This document shows, piece after piece, positions 10,674-22,480 of a stretch of 64,000 nucleotides of DNA. Both the position numbers and the translations under genes were made by a program. Location of the stretch: the NCBI GenBank assembly GCA_963920635.1, contig OY987298.1, forward strand, positions 69,399,949 to 69,463,948, given 5' to 3'. Source of the DNA: Pseudeuparius sepicola. Taxonomy: Eukaryota; Arthropoda; Insecta; Coleoptera; Anthribidae. The number at the start of each line of letters is the position of its first letter. The first letter of the stretch is position 1. The notes beneath the pieces were generated by a model. The model did not search any database. It was given only the letters and a program-made list of their open reading frames with translations, and was not told the origin of the DNA.

Positions 10674-10785
10674 TATATACGTATTTGACCAGTCATAATT
10701 AATTTAATAGTGAACGCGATTAGTCGACCACCACGCCAATAATGTTACGTAGATGGAAATAACTCTGGTGCAATGGTGTTATATT

Positions 10786-12061
10786 TTGCTAGACATCGGC
10801 CTCCCGAGCAACTTTTTCTAATAACTTTTAGGTCAGTCGAAGTTTTTTTTGGAAATGCTGTCTCTTTTTCATCTGCATCAAATGAATATTTTTCTAAGTC
10901 ATGTCTTGGAATTTTTTTTTGTCGAATTCTGTTCGAACGAAAGGCATTTCCTAGGTTACCTCGACCTCCCGAGCCACTTCTTCTAATAACTATTTGGTCG
11001 GTTCTCGTTTTTTAATATTCTGTCTACTTTTAACTTGCGTCAAACACTCGTCCAACTACCATCCCGTCTTGGAATTTTTTTGTCGGATTCTGTTCGAACG
11101 AAAGGCATTTTCTAGGTTACCTCGGGCTCCCGACCAAAATTTTCGAATATATATTTTTTTGATCAGTTGCCGTTTTTCTAAAATCCTGTCTACCTTTCAA
11201 TTGCATCAAATATTCGTCTTGGATTTTTTGTTTGTCAGATTCTTTTCAAACTAAAGGCATTTCCTAGGTTACCTCGACCTCCTGAGCCACTTTTTCTAAT
11301 AACTATTTGGTCGGTTCTCGTTTTTTAATATTCTGTCTACTTTTAACTTCCGTCAAACATTCGTCCCACTACCATCCCGTCTTGGAATTTTTTTGTCGGA
11401 TTCTGTTAGAACGAAAGGCGTTTTCTAGGTTACCTCGGGCTCCCGACCAAAATTTTCGAATATATATTTTTTTGATCAGTTGCCGTTTTTCTAAAATTCT
11501 GTCTACCTTTCAATTGCATCAAACATTCGTCTTGGATTTTTTTGTCAGATTCTGTTCGAATAAAAGGCGTTTTTCCTAGGTTACCTCGACCTCCCGCGTT
11601 TTTCGGCAATTCGGTCTACTTTCCACTTGCATCAAACATTCGTCTAAGTCCCATCTCGGAATTTATTTCAGATTATATTCGGATGAAAGGCGTTTTCTAT
11701 GTTACCTCGATCTCCCGAGCAAAATTTTCTAATATCTATTTTTTTTGGTCAGTCTCAGTTTTTTCAAAAAAATTATGTATACTTTTCACTTGCAAACAGT
11801 CGTCTAAAATTTTCTTGGAATTTTTTGTCAGATTCTGTCGGAATGAAAGGTGTTTCATAGGTTATCTCAACCTCCCGATCAACTTAATATTTTTTGATCC
11901 GTCCCCGATTTTCGAAAATTCTGCCTACTTTTCACTTGCATCAAATATTCATCTAAGTCCCATTTTGCAACTTTTTTTTACTTTCTATTCGAAGGAAAGG
12001 CGTTTTCTAGGTTACATCGGTCTCCCGAGCCACTTTTTATAATAACTTGTTTGGTCACTCA
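10786..12061 (-). repeat. Tandem array of ~155-bp units, right arm
   Basis: Mirror of 8090-9365, with the same number of units. Confidence 0.88.
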
Positions 12062-14434
12062 CCGTTTTTTGGGAAATTCGGTCTACTTTTCACTTGCATT
12101 CTTATTCATCAACGCGTTAACGAAATGTTAACCAAAACCTAGTTACTACTTTCGATTTCATTAGACGTATTTTCTTAACAAATTTAAAAGCTAACAGGTC
12201 GTCTTTTGATCCAAAACTATTACTACCCATAGTACCTTTCTGCCTATAGAACTAAGATAGCATTTGTTCAATTATTAGTATATCTTTCATGATGTCCCAT
12301 TTATTTGACTTACTAATTAGACGTATTTTCTCATCAAAATGAAAAGCCAAAAGGTAGTTTTTGATTTACAAACTTGTAAATTAGGCCATTTTTTTCTTGA
12401 CCTGAATATTTCTCTGTTTTCGATACGTATTATAGGCTTACTATTCACGTAAGTAAAGTCAACAGTGCGTTTTGTATTTTAGTTATTCATTTTTATCCGT
12501 CTAAAATATCAAGGAATACCCCCAAAAGCTAGCAAAATGGGCAAACAGTCGATAAAAATTCCGTTGAATATCTTATTACTACTACCTATGGTGCCTTTTT
12601 TATTAATCAGAAGTGTATTATATGAGTGAAAGTATTGTTTTGGTGAAATTTTTATTATTCATTTTTATCGGTCTAAAATATCAAGGAATACCCCCAAAAG
12701 CTAGCAAAATGGGCAAACAGTCGATAAAAATTCCGTTGAATATCTTATTATTACTACCTATGGTGCCTTTTTTATTAATCAGAAGTGTATCATATGAGTG
12801 AAAGTATTGTTTTGGTGAAATTTTTATTAAATCGGTTTAAAATGAGCGATTTCTATGTTTTGAGGTTGTAACTCCTTGTAGGTAATATGCAAACATGATT
12901 CAAAAGGAATCCAACTGACCATTATTAAACTACAACTTTTTGTCTAAAAATTTTTTTAAAGAGTTTAGCTTCTAAGATTATAAGCTGTTACAATTAACTG
13001 TTGATAAACTAAACATATTTTAATCGCATTTACTAAACAATTTAAGCCAATATTTTTGGATCCTCTAACTTACGACGCAAAATTAAGGCTTCACATGATA
13101 TCTAGAAAATTGTGAATTGCCACTCGCAATATTTTTGATTCTAGATAATCGAGAAAATTGTCATTATTAAACCTAATTATTAAATTGAGTTGAAAGTCAA
13201 CGCACAAAGATTTTTGTATGATATTTACTCTCAGGGTGGTTGTCTCAGAATTCTATAAGAGATTCTTAAGATTTTTTTCCTATTATCTCAATTAGTAACT
13301 TATTGAAACTCAATTTACACAAAACCAATTTTCAGAGGACAAAAATCCCTTGAAAATATGATTTTTTAAATTTTATAACGTTCAGTATTTTTTATTTTGG
13401 TTATATAGTTACCACCTAGCTTGACCCAGTGAAACTGAATTTTACACAAGAACAATTTTCAGAGGATAAAAATCCGTTGAAAATATGATTTTTTAAATTT
13501 TATAACGTTCAGTATTTTTTATTTTGGTTATGTAGTAGCTTGACCCAGATGGAATTTTTCTTTTCATCAGATTCTGTTCTAACGGGAAGCGTTTATGATG
13601 TTGTCTCGGTCTATTGAACAACTATTCTAAAATAACCCAACCTGTATAAAACATAAAATGGGACAGCCACATCACTACTTTTTTTGCCTTGTATATTTCC
13701 AAACTGGCTGTTAGATGTGTTTCTCACCTTAAAAAATTAAAGCCAATATTTTTTTTGGACCCTCAAACTTGCAACACAATTAGGTTTCACATCTCTGGCA
13801 TATTTCTCATTTATTTTATATATACGTAGGTATAAGTTTCATCGTTTAATAAAACCAACTCGGCATTTTTCACGTCCTATGCGTCGCACTTGCTTCAGTA
13901 GATTCTCGGTCGTGGCCACAGATAAAGACTCTATCGAGGCGTTGTAATAAATATATGAAAAGTCTGAGTTTCGTGTTTGTTTTTCTTTGGAAAGATGGAA
14001 GTGTATCAGTACCTACTTCAGTATAATAGATACGCGTAGTTCAGTGAAATTTTGGATTACGGCAGTACCTATCTATGGAATTTAAACGGTTACTGGTTGT
14101 TTTTCCCGTGAAAATGACTGTGCCGTTAGAAAAATGATGTTTGGTTATATCTGATAGCTCGGGGATGTTTATTTTACTGTCTGGGGCATTAGATGTAACC
14201 TGATTTCTTTTTATACATCATCAAGAATCTTTCGGTGAGTTGTATTTTGTTTTCTTATCTCTAGGGTATTTTTTTTATGTACTTGCGTCGCATTTTGAAA
14301 CCTATATCGTAAAACCGGTGGTGGCACCCTGTGTTTAAAAACTATACTTCGAAAAAACATCTTGTCTGATCCAATTTTGTTATCATTTTCGTAAATGGGG
14401 TAAACAAATTAAACGTTAGCAATTATATTTGTAT
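12062..14434 (-). other. Right-arm interior, no gene
   Basis: Mirror of 5718-8089. Nothing coding seen. Confidence 0.5.
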
Positions 14435-14882
14435 CAAAAAAAATTTTGTCGAAAAAGAATTTGGCAAAAAAAAATGGCAAAAAAAAATTTGACAAAAAAA
14501 AATTTGGCAAAAAAAATGTCAAAAAAAAGTTTACAAAAAAAAATTTTGACAAAAAAAAAATTTGGCAAAAAAAAATTTTGACAAAAAAAATTTTGACAAA
14601 AAAAAATTTGGCAAAAAAAAATTTGGCAAAAAAAAATTTGGCAAAAAGAAATTTTGGCAAAAAAAATTGTCAAAAAAAAAATTTGACAAAAAAAAATTTG
14701 GGGAAAAAAGTTTTGACGAAAAAAAAATTTGGGAAAAAAAATTTTGCAAAAAAAAATTTGACAAAAAAAAATTTTGCAAAATAAAAATTTTGGTAAAAAA
14801 AAATTTTGGTAAAAAAAAATTTTGGCAAAAAAAAAATTTTGGCAAAAAAAAATTGACAAAAAAAAATTTTGGCAAAAAACTT
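14435..14882 (-). repeat. Low-complexity array, right arm (expanded)
   Basis: Mirror of 5327-5717 but about 59 bp longer, equal to roughly four extra units. Extra GGCAAAAAAAAATTT units lie around 14600-14650 and 14820-14880. Confidence 0.88.
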
Positions 14883-16187
14883 CTACAAAAAATCACAAAA
14901 AATTTTCACCTGTCTGAATGACAGTCGGTCCTCCGCCTATTAAGATATAGCTTTTACTTCCTTTATATAAGTTTTCGTTTCCAAGATATCAAGCGGTTTA
15001 TAAATGGGACAGCTGGTATATTTACATTTTTTTCTTTCTTTTGCTCATGTAATCCTTGGGAATTTTTTTACGAAAGGTTTCCAAATATCTAGCTGTTTAA
15101 AAATGGGACAGCTGGTATATACTTACTTGCATCTTGGAGCACTCGAACTGATACGTGGAATCACGCACCCTTCTTATAGGCCATTATTTGTCGACTAAGG
15201 TTTTTTTTTTGTCTGGTCAGCAGAGCCGCGTTTGCCTACCAAGGTTTTTTCCTAACCTTATATATTTTTTGAATCCACCGGTATAAAATATCGTCATTAT
15301 TTCCTTCTGTGGGGAACTAAAAAATATTTACTTTCAAATAAGGTTGAGGAAACCGGTATTTAAAAAAGTAATAACCCCTACAATTTTTCCAAACGAGATG
15401 AACTGAAACAGCTAGGGTGTATAAAATGGGACAGCCGCGCAATTACCTTTTTCGGTCTTGTGTATATTTTACTGGAATAAATAATTATTTCCAATTTTTT
15501 TTTGGTACAACCTCTACATCGTATTTTTTTTACTGAAATTTTTTCATCATTTTTTTCCAAGTGAAACTGACGTTATTTTTACCTTTACATATATTTTTAC
15601 CGGTATACAAAACTTATTCGAAAATTCTACCTACATTTTCACGTCTTGGATTTTTTTTACAGATTTTGTTCAAACAAAATTTCCTATGTTATCTGGGGCC
15701 TTCCGACTAACTATTATAATAACTGTTTTTATCAGTCACTCGAAAAAATTCTATCTGCACTTGTATATAAAACATTCGTCTGAGTCTTGTCTTGTACATT
15801 TCACCGTCAAAAAATGAAAATTTCCCAAAATGTTATCGGGATTATAGGATCAGGACCTTTTTAAAATTACATTTTTTGAATAAAAAATTTTCAAAATTTT
15901 TCGAATTTTCATAGGTATCAAAAGTGCGGAACTGCGCATGCGCGAAACGCGTGCAAGGGGGAAGGGTGGATTTTGTTCGGGCAACTACATGCCAGTCGGA
16001 CGGAGGCCTTCGGCCTCCGTTCCTCCTATTATGTGTATAAGTTAAGAATCACCCTGTATACACATAACAGTGGAATAGAGTGATATTATTGCTTAGAGTG
16101 AGAGTTTTATTATAATATGATGCTTCAGGTGTTTTCCCTTCAACACAAAGATTCTTATAAAAAAACACAACAAAAGATTTTTAAACG
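14883..16187 (-). other. Right outer arm, no gene; contains mariner empty site
   Basis: Mirror of 2753-5326 without the mariner. The TA at about 15239-15240 is the unoccupied counterpart of the insertion at 3702/4973. Confidence 0.6.
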
Positions 16188-16193
16188 TTTATT
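16188..16193 (-). terminator. PolyA signal of the small-gene cassette, right arm
   Basis: Reads AATAAA on the minus strand, 6 nt past the 40-aa ORF stop. Confidence 0.65.
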
Positions 16194-16198
16194 AAAAA

Positions 16199-16321
16199 TT
16201 AATTGTGTAAGTCAATATGTTTTATCTTCATTTTAATTTCATATAACATAAGTTCATATTTCAATGCTTCTAAATTCTTCAAATATTGTTGCAGTTTTCT
16301 TCTGTACTCCAGCTTCGTCAT
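16199..16321 (-). CDS. 40-aa helical small protein, right copy
   Basis: Same 40-aa ORF as 2619-2741 on the other arm, with the same ATGA overlap with the upstream ORF (16318-16321). Intact, with no difference seen. Confidence 0.5.
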   Translation of the reverse strand: MTKLEYRRKLQQYLKNLEALKYELMLYEIKMKIKHIDLHN

Positions 16322-16626
16322 GGTTCTACAATAAATTCGATATTTGTAGATCGGCCGACGGGTCCAAGACTCTTCATGTAATACCTCCTTCCGTTACCGA
16401 TATCCCTATTAATTTCTTCGATCCGTTGGGGCGTAAACTCGGCCGTGTATCGTTGCGGCAGCACCGTCTTAAATTCTTCGAACTCGACGTAGACCTTCTC
16501 TCCGTATTGCGTGTTGACTTTGTCCACGCTCGTGATTTGAAAATTTTCACCCACCTCCATATTTTGAACGCTTTCGAATTTCTTGAAGATCAAATTCTTG
16601 TTCAGGTGATTCAGGAACGACTGCAT
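16318..16626 (-). CDS. 102-aa small protein of the palindromic element, right copy
   Basis: The translated protein is identical to that of 2314-2622. Both copies point from the element end inward, so the element carries two divergently placed cassettes reading toward its centre. Conservation of the reading frame in both arms shows the sequence was intact when the arms formed, but does not by itself prove selection. Function unknown. Confidence 0.7.
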   Translation of the reverse strand: MQSFLNHLNKNLIFKKFESVQNMEVGENFQITSVDKVNTQYGEKVYVEFEEFKTVLPQRYTAEFTPQRIEEINRDIGNGRRYYMKSLGPVGRSTNIEFIVEP

Positions 16627-16629
16627 TTT

Positions 16630-16900
16630 GAACTCGGCAAATCAGACTGTAGGAAATTGTAAGTGTATATAACGGGAAAACTGCTCTTGCGCACGAATAT
16701 ATAGACCTCACCCCATCAAGCCGTTGGAGTGGGGGTTGCCCCGTCGTTGGAGTGGGGGCTGACACCCGCCGTTGGAGTGGGGGGGGGGTCAACTGGGGGT
16801 CACACGTGGCCCAAAGGTCAAAGGTTAATCTATCAGGATCTAGGGGTCAACTGGGGTCATCCGGTGACGTCACGTGACCTCGGGCATGACGTAGCCACTT
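16630..16900 (-). promoter_or_regulatory. Terminal promoter/enhancer, right arm
   Basis: Mirror of 2041-2310: TATA box 16696-16705, CCCCACTCCAACG repeats about 16720-16785, and overlapping CRE/E-box at 16865-16876. The C run differs by one base from the left arm. Confidence 0.6.
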
Positions 16901-16950
16901 TGCACGCTTTTTTCAAGGTCGTGGGTTAGAACTCTCTTTGTATTACTACT

Positions 16951-16956
16951 TACGTA
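16951..16956. other. Target-site duplication TACGTA, right
   Basis: Partner of 1983-1988; the flank after it (ACTACCTGTTGG) matches copy 2 from 24179. Confidence 0.92.
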
Positions 16957-19900
16957 ACTACCTGTTGGATTTTATTTTTCCCTAAATTTACCGCCATGGC
17001 ACCAGGTTTGGCAACGCCGCCCCTCAATGCCAAGCTGTCAGCCTGCGAAAACATAAACATAACCTATTTTGTGGAGTCACAAATCGGAATATCGGATCTC
17101 GGATCCCGAGGCCCCGCGTGTTTTACAAGCTTTTATTTTTTATGATTTGAACTATTTTCACCATTCATTCTAATAATCCATGACGGAAATGAACCATTCT
17201 ATTTTGCTGAGGAAAATGCTGGGAACACTAGGTATTGGTATTGATGATTCGGACGTTATGCTGGTTGGTTTACAAAACTTTTTTTTATAGGAAACAAGTC
17301 GATTTTATCTATAAAACGACACAATTCGTAAGTACCTAACTGAACTTGCATAAATTAAATATCTAGACTTGCTGATATATTAAAGACAATAGAGAACCAA
17401 CCAGGTGTAACATTTTAGCTGAAGATTTTAGATTAGTGGCTCTGCCAAACGATTTTTTACTTGTTATCAAGTATATTCCACCGACTGCTAGTTGTTTGAA
17501 GAAACTGATGATATTTTAGCCTCAATACCTAGTGTCGCAGAATAAATAGCTTCACCTGTTTATATATTATATTATAAACTAAACTGAGAAAAGTTAATCC
17601 TATAGACGTCAAGCACTTACCTGGTCCGAATATAAAAAAATTATTACTTTAATTTCATGAGCCCTTACTTACAAGAAGTAGTTAGACCTGCATCGGTTCA
17701 AAAATGTAACGCTAGAATATTGGAGAAGGTGCCAGTTCTTGGCGATGTTAGAAATATAACATGTAAAACGCAATAAAGCCAAGTTTTCAGTCGAAAAACT
17801 TTATTGTCATAGCTTGAACTATTTTAGACCCATTTAGGTAAATTATATTGTGATTGCCGAAGCATCCTCATAAAAAATGAGAATTTTTTCACTATACATA
17901 TTATACCTATATTCATTCTGGAAAATAAATTTTCATAAGCATATTTTGTGATTGTGGTTAATAGAAGTTAAAAATAAAAAAATATAATGCAGCAGCCAGC
18001 AAAAAATTAAGATTTCTTTAATTTGCAAGAAAAAAAAAACATTATTTTGCACTCTATGGCAGAACCTCAAATAAGTTATCTATTAAATTTAGTGAAAATA
18101 TTCCAAAATCAAATAATACAGTTTTCATGTCGCATGCACAGAGTGTAACAAACTGGATTTTTTTGGGGGGTTTCTTCTATTCTGGGAAGAGATGGACAAA
18201 GAGTAGGTAGGTGTACTGTGCTCGATTTTTGAGGGCAATGGAAAGCAGTTGAATCTCAAAATCTCGATTCGTTTCGGAGATACAGGGCATTTTTCGTTTT
18301 TTCCCTCCTTGTAATACGTTTTGATTTTTGCCAAAAATCTTCCTTCATACTACTCCAACGTATAATAATTATTGAGGTATGTTGGTATGTCTTTGTCAAC
18401 TATCCTGTAAGGTAGACTTTCATATTTTTTTATTGCACTTGTGTTGACTTTTTCCAATATAACAATCTACTGATGTTGTCCATGATTCTTCGCTATTTCC
18501 AGGAAGTCAGCAAAGAAAAGCAATACCTTGCTTACATTCATCTAAAATAAGTTTTCCATTAATATGTACCTACCTGCAAAAATTTTACAAGCGTACTTAG
18601 TTCTATTATTAGTTGACAAAGTTAATGTCACTAGTGCAGAAAAGTACAACTTTCCGCATCAAAATGGATGCGACAAAGTGTACTACTACGGACTTAATTA
18701 CTTAAATACTTCATTAGATCATACAAATACCCGCAAAAACTAGTCATTGACGGTCAAGCACTTGATATCGAATGAAACTCTGCTGTCGAACTTGCACTAG
18801 ATTATTTAAATTAGTTCTTAATCATGGTTCTCACATGTAGATATCAACGATCGTTTTTACAAACGCATGATTTCTTGTTTTGATAATCGATTTCAACATT
18901 GGGGTGTGCGACACCCCCATGCCCCCTCCCCCATATCTTAACTATAGGTATATACACAATAAGTATTTCTTTACTGTACTAGCAACTAAACTAGAAGCAC
19001 AAAAAGCTGTAACTACGTATGTGCCACGATGTATGATCCTCGTACATCGTGGTATGTGCATAATTTAGGACTAATCTGCTTATGTTGGGTAATTACAACA
19101 TAATATACCTACTTCCACAACTATTCAGTTGAATTTCTTCATTTTTAACCACAGTGTCATTAACATTTTTCTTATTAATTTTGTGCTCGGGGGTAATTTT
19201 TGCCTTAACCGGGCATTATGCATTCATTGCTATGTTCTTTCCTCTGCGTGTCTCCAATAACATTGCTACCATAATATTTATTCTCTAGTCTACCTAAAAC
19301 CAGAATTTAAGCTATATCATCATCATTAAGCAATATTAAAACAATATACAAATCAAATAACAAACATACCTCTTCATTTCTCCATGTTTTGCTCCCCGTT
19401 TTTATTGATAAAATTGACACACCATATCAAAATCTATGCAAGGCAAGTTATCAGGACAAGCTTTAACAAATCTTGTCTTCATTATAAACCGAAAAAATAA
19501 AGTATTCACAGCAAGATTCTTTTAAAACTAAGAATAGAATTTATGTAGTTTTCACTAAGGTTATTAACCTTGGTTTCCGCGTTCCGCCGGCGAAAGTGAG
19601 GTTATATGCAAAGTGCGGCGTTGCCGATGATTTTCTTTAAAGCATTGAGTAATATGTCATCTGTCATATTTTATAGGGGGCATCTAATAAGTTCAGAATG
19701 GGATCAGTAAAATCCAAATATTTCATTGAAATGCTACGAAATTTGATTATTTCTCATCAGGCGCATACAAACTGAATCTAATAATTTGCCTGGGAATGCT
19801 TGGTTATATAAAAAAAGACGAAATAAGTACTAAGAAAATAGCAGGTACTTATTGAAATTAGGGATCGTGACGTCACATTCCCTACTTTTGCGACCGTTTT

Positions 19901-20123
19901 TTTCAATTTTTGAGCAAACTAATGGGAAAAAAAATCTGTTGGTTGGGTTTCGTGATTATCTAGACATGTTTTACAAATTCCAAGGCAAAAAATTATTTTT
20001 CATTCCTAAGTATACTTGTCCATTGTTATGTCGATTTGTTTTCCATGTCACTGCCAAAGATAAAGAAAGCACGAAGAGATTATTTTTTGTCGATGTCGAC
20101 ATCTTCAATAGCATAAGTACCTA
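16957..20123 (+). other. Duplicated-unit flank, copy 1, no firm gene
   Basis: No supported gene. A short ATG-led stretch at about 17180-17291 (MTEMNHSILLRKMLGTLGIG...) has a coding look but no confirmed exon boundaries. The GC-richer stretch 16990-17130 ends in GAGGCCCCGCGTG. A near-perfect hairpin ACGATGTATGATCCTCGTACATCGT lies at about 19026-19050. Repeated in 24179-27370. Confidence 0.4.
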
Positions 20124-20159
20124 TACAGGGTGGCCCACCACGAACTGCATCGATCTATA

Positions 20160-21273
20160 CAGGGTGGAACTGAATCATGGTACACCCCACTTTTTTCCCT
20201 TGTTTTTTGAGATACAATTTTGAAATTTGGCATGTCGATGTTACTTTATAAATGTCACTTTTTGACGTGTAAATTCATTTATTTCCGCTTCCGGTTTTAC
20301 CGGAAGTGACATTCACTTTTGTTTTTTAAATTGAACACCCTGTATATTATTTAAGTTTCTGATTCTCCTCGATGTACTGAAACCAACGATGCCTCACAAG
20401 TGACATTTTGGCTGACAGAAAGTGGTTTTTCTTTAACTTATTTGGATTTTTAATAATAAACTAAGGTGGCTATGAAACAAATGAACTTCGACAAACTGAA
20501 CATCTTTAATGAACTGTCAAACCGTCTGTCTACAGAAAAGTACTTCTCTTATAATAAACTACGGTATCAATGTGTTGTCGACTAAAACAATTGCAAAAAT
20601 AGTGCTTGCAAAATGTCTCAAAGTTAGAAAAGATCGGAAAAAGTGGATATGTTGCTGATTTATGGAGAGTGCCAAAAAATGCCGTTGTTGCTAAAAACTT
20701 GTACGCCAAACGATATCCTTATCCTGAAAGACAATGCCCTGCAAGAAATAATTATTTACACCGCCTGAAAACGTAACTTAGAATAGAGCCAAAATTAATC
20801 TTGTGTAAGTTTGCGGCATTTTGCAAACACTATTTTTGCAATTGTTTTAGTTAACAACACATTGATACCGTAGTTTATTATAAGAGAAGTACTTTTCTGT
20901 AGACAGACGGTTTGACAGTTCATTAAAGATGTTCAGTTTGTCGAAGTTCATTTGTTTCATAGCCACCTTTAGTTTATTATTGCAAATCCAAATAAGTTAA
21001 AGAAAAACCACTTTGTGTCAGCCAAAATGTCACTTGTGACGCATCGTTGGTTTCAGTACAGGGAGGAGAATCCGAAACTTAAATAATATACAGGGTGTTC
21101 CATTTAAAAAACAAAAGTGAATGTCACTTCCGGTAAAACCGGAAGCCGAAATAAATGAATTTACACGTCAAAAAGTGACATTTATAAAGTAACATCAACA
21201 TGCCAAATTTCAAAATTGTATCTCAAAAAACAAGGGAAAAAAGTGGGGTGTACCATGATTCAGTTCCACCCTG
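20160..21273 (+). mobile_element. CAGGGTGGAAC-tipped mariner-like element, inner, copy 1
   Basis: 1114 bp with TA on both sides (20158-20159, 21274-21275). Arms of about 450 bp: 20160-20612 pairs with about 20815-21273. Within each arm, about 35 bp from a CAGGGTGTTC word, is a CTTCCGGTTTTACCGGAAG-type palindrome. The centre holds a transposase remnant. Confidence 0.82.
20613..20776 (+). pseudogene. DUF4817-type helix-turn-helix remnant of a mariner-like transposase, copy 1
   Basis: Reads MSQS, then a TAG stop, then KRSEKVDMLLIYGECQK. A 1-nt frameshift follows in the A run near 20678, then NAVVAKNLYAKRYPYPERQC to a stop at 20774-20776. The YGEC...A...LYAxRYP signature is the N-terminal DNA-binding domain found with IS630/mariner-type DDE transposases of insects. 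The catalytic domain is absent. This explains the TA duplication and CAGGGTG tips of the surrounding element. Confidence 0.6.
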
Positions 21274-21876
21274 TATATGGAAAAATAAAAGTAGTAAAAT
21301 TATAAAAATAGGAAACCTTACACAAAGTTGTCATCATTTTTAGTGGTGAATAAGATCGCAATAAAAAAAATGGGGGTTTCCATTTGAAAATTTCGAGATT
21401 TTAGCACATTTTGAATGTAATTTTTATTCATATTTTGTGAACACCCTGTATAAGAACGGATTTATTTCTCAGCAGAGATCACTACGTCAGGGCATCTGTT
21501 ACTCGATGCCAGAAATTCGTTTTGAAATTTCACGGTTTCCTCGTATAAATTGCTAATTGACTTTAGGTCTGTACCTGTAATTTTTTTTGGAAAAATGCAA
21601 ATAGCTCAAAAACGGTTGGATTTAGACATAGGACATGTTGCATGTTTTTGTTCCAAAATGATGCCTAGAATCCAAAAATGCAATAATATACAGGGTGTTC
21701 CATTTGAGATAAGAAAGTTGATATCGACTTCCGGTATAACCGGAAATGCCAGATTCACCAAAATATTTTAGTTGAGCAGCGCCCATCGGCATTGGTGAGG
21801 TGCCAAATTTTCATAATTTTACTACTTTTAGTTTTCCATATATAGATCGATGCAGTTCGTGGTGGGCCACCCTGTA

Positions 21877-22474
21877 TAAATAGAAAAGTTGTTTGCACTT
21901 TGTTTTTCGGATAAACTCTCTTCATTTTTTTAATGTATTTATCTCTTTTTTTTTTACCTCTAACAGAACTAATGTGCGATATGCATTGTTATTTTTTCTT
22001 TACCTATTAACATAATTTATCTGATAACAATGATGTAGATATATAATTTATTGTTCACTCATTACTTTTTTGAATTCCTAACTATAATATTAGCATGATG
22101 TACAGTTCACAGTGTGCGACCTGTGTATTCATTTACATTATATAATTAATAGTGGATATTGTAGTGGGTCATTCCCTGACCTGTAGTATCCCTGTTGTCC
22201 AAATAAATAAATAAATAAACATCTACCGGTCAAATCTCAATGGTTACTGAGATACAGGGCGTTGAAATTCATTTTTTTAAATTGAATTATGGCTATATCT
22301 CCCAAAATAATGAAGCTCCTAAACTGAAATTTGGCACTGTTATATTTATGGGGATGGAGTTGTAAATTTCATTGTATCTCATAGAGGGCGCCACTTGCTT
22401 TGTTTTTGGATCGTGCTTTTACTTGTAACTTTGTTGAGGTCATCTTTTTGGTCTTGCAGGTCCATCATTCTAAT
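21877..22474 (+). other. Flank with AAAT-repeat tail, copy 1
   Basis: No gene. CCAAATAAATAAATAAATAA at about 22198-22218, after 3'-UTR-like sequence, looks like the tail of a non-LTR element. The final CATCATTCTAAT is the duplication boundary. Confidence 0.45.
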
Positions 22475-22480
22475 AAAAAA
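22475..22480. other. Junction of the tandem duplication (A6)
   Basis: The end of unit 1 (ATCATTCTAAT) is joined to the start of unit 2 (CATATCTATT) through AAAAAA, which is found at neither outer boundary (291 and 29722). Confidence 0.8.

Larger units (their letters stand above)
1989..16950. mobile_element. Giant palindromic transposable element, Polinton-like ends, non-autonomous
   Basis: An insertion of 14,962 bp (about 13.7 kb without its internal mariner). It begins AGTAGTAATAC and ends GTATTACTACT, flanked by a 6-bp duplication TACGTA. Nearly its whole length is inverted repeat: left arm 1989-10054, spacer 10055-10096, right arm 10097-16950. Polintons/Mavericks are known for 6-bp duplications, AG-starting termini and long inverted repeats, so integration by a Maverick-type integrase is a reasonable inference. 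I find no DNA polymerase B, integrase, ATPase, protease or capsid coding capacity. The only compact genes are a 102-aa and a 40-aa ORF repeated near each end. Alternatives are a foldback element, or an integrated head-to-head dimer of a linear replicon of about 6.8 kb. Confidence 0.85.
10097..16950 (-). repeat. Right arm of giant palindrome
   Basis: Inverted copy of 1989-10054 without the mariner. It keeps the complete small-gene cassette, all arrays and the terminal 11 bp. Very high identity to the left arm means recent formation or ongoing conversion. Confidence 0.93.
20126..21874 (+). mobile_element. CAGGGTGG-tipped mariner-like element, outer, copy 1
   Basis: Ends CAGGGTGGCCCACCACGAAC (20126) and its complement (to 21874), flanked by TA at 20124-20125 and 21875-21876. 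Its left inverted repeat is split after 34 bp at a TA by the inner element 20160-21273; it resumes at 21276 and pairs with about 21800-21874. Confidence 0.8.

Noticed and set aside
1989..16950. Palindrome as a sequencing or assembly artefact
   Set aside because: Exact 6-bp duplication, empty site in copy 2, a one-arm mariner, substitutions and unequal arrays are not produced by read folding.
1989..16950. CRISPR or bacterial-type system in the repeat arrays
   Set aside because: No regular repeat-spacer pattern and the setting is an insect nuclear genome.
18125..18334. 69-codon minus ORF and its copy at 25372-25581
   Set aside because: Short, only conserved because the unit is duplicated; composition looks like repeat DNA.
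19852..20223. 123-codon ORF and its copy at 27099-27470
   Set aside because: Runs into the terminal repeat of the mariner-like element and matches no family; chance ORF.
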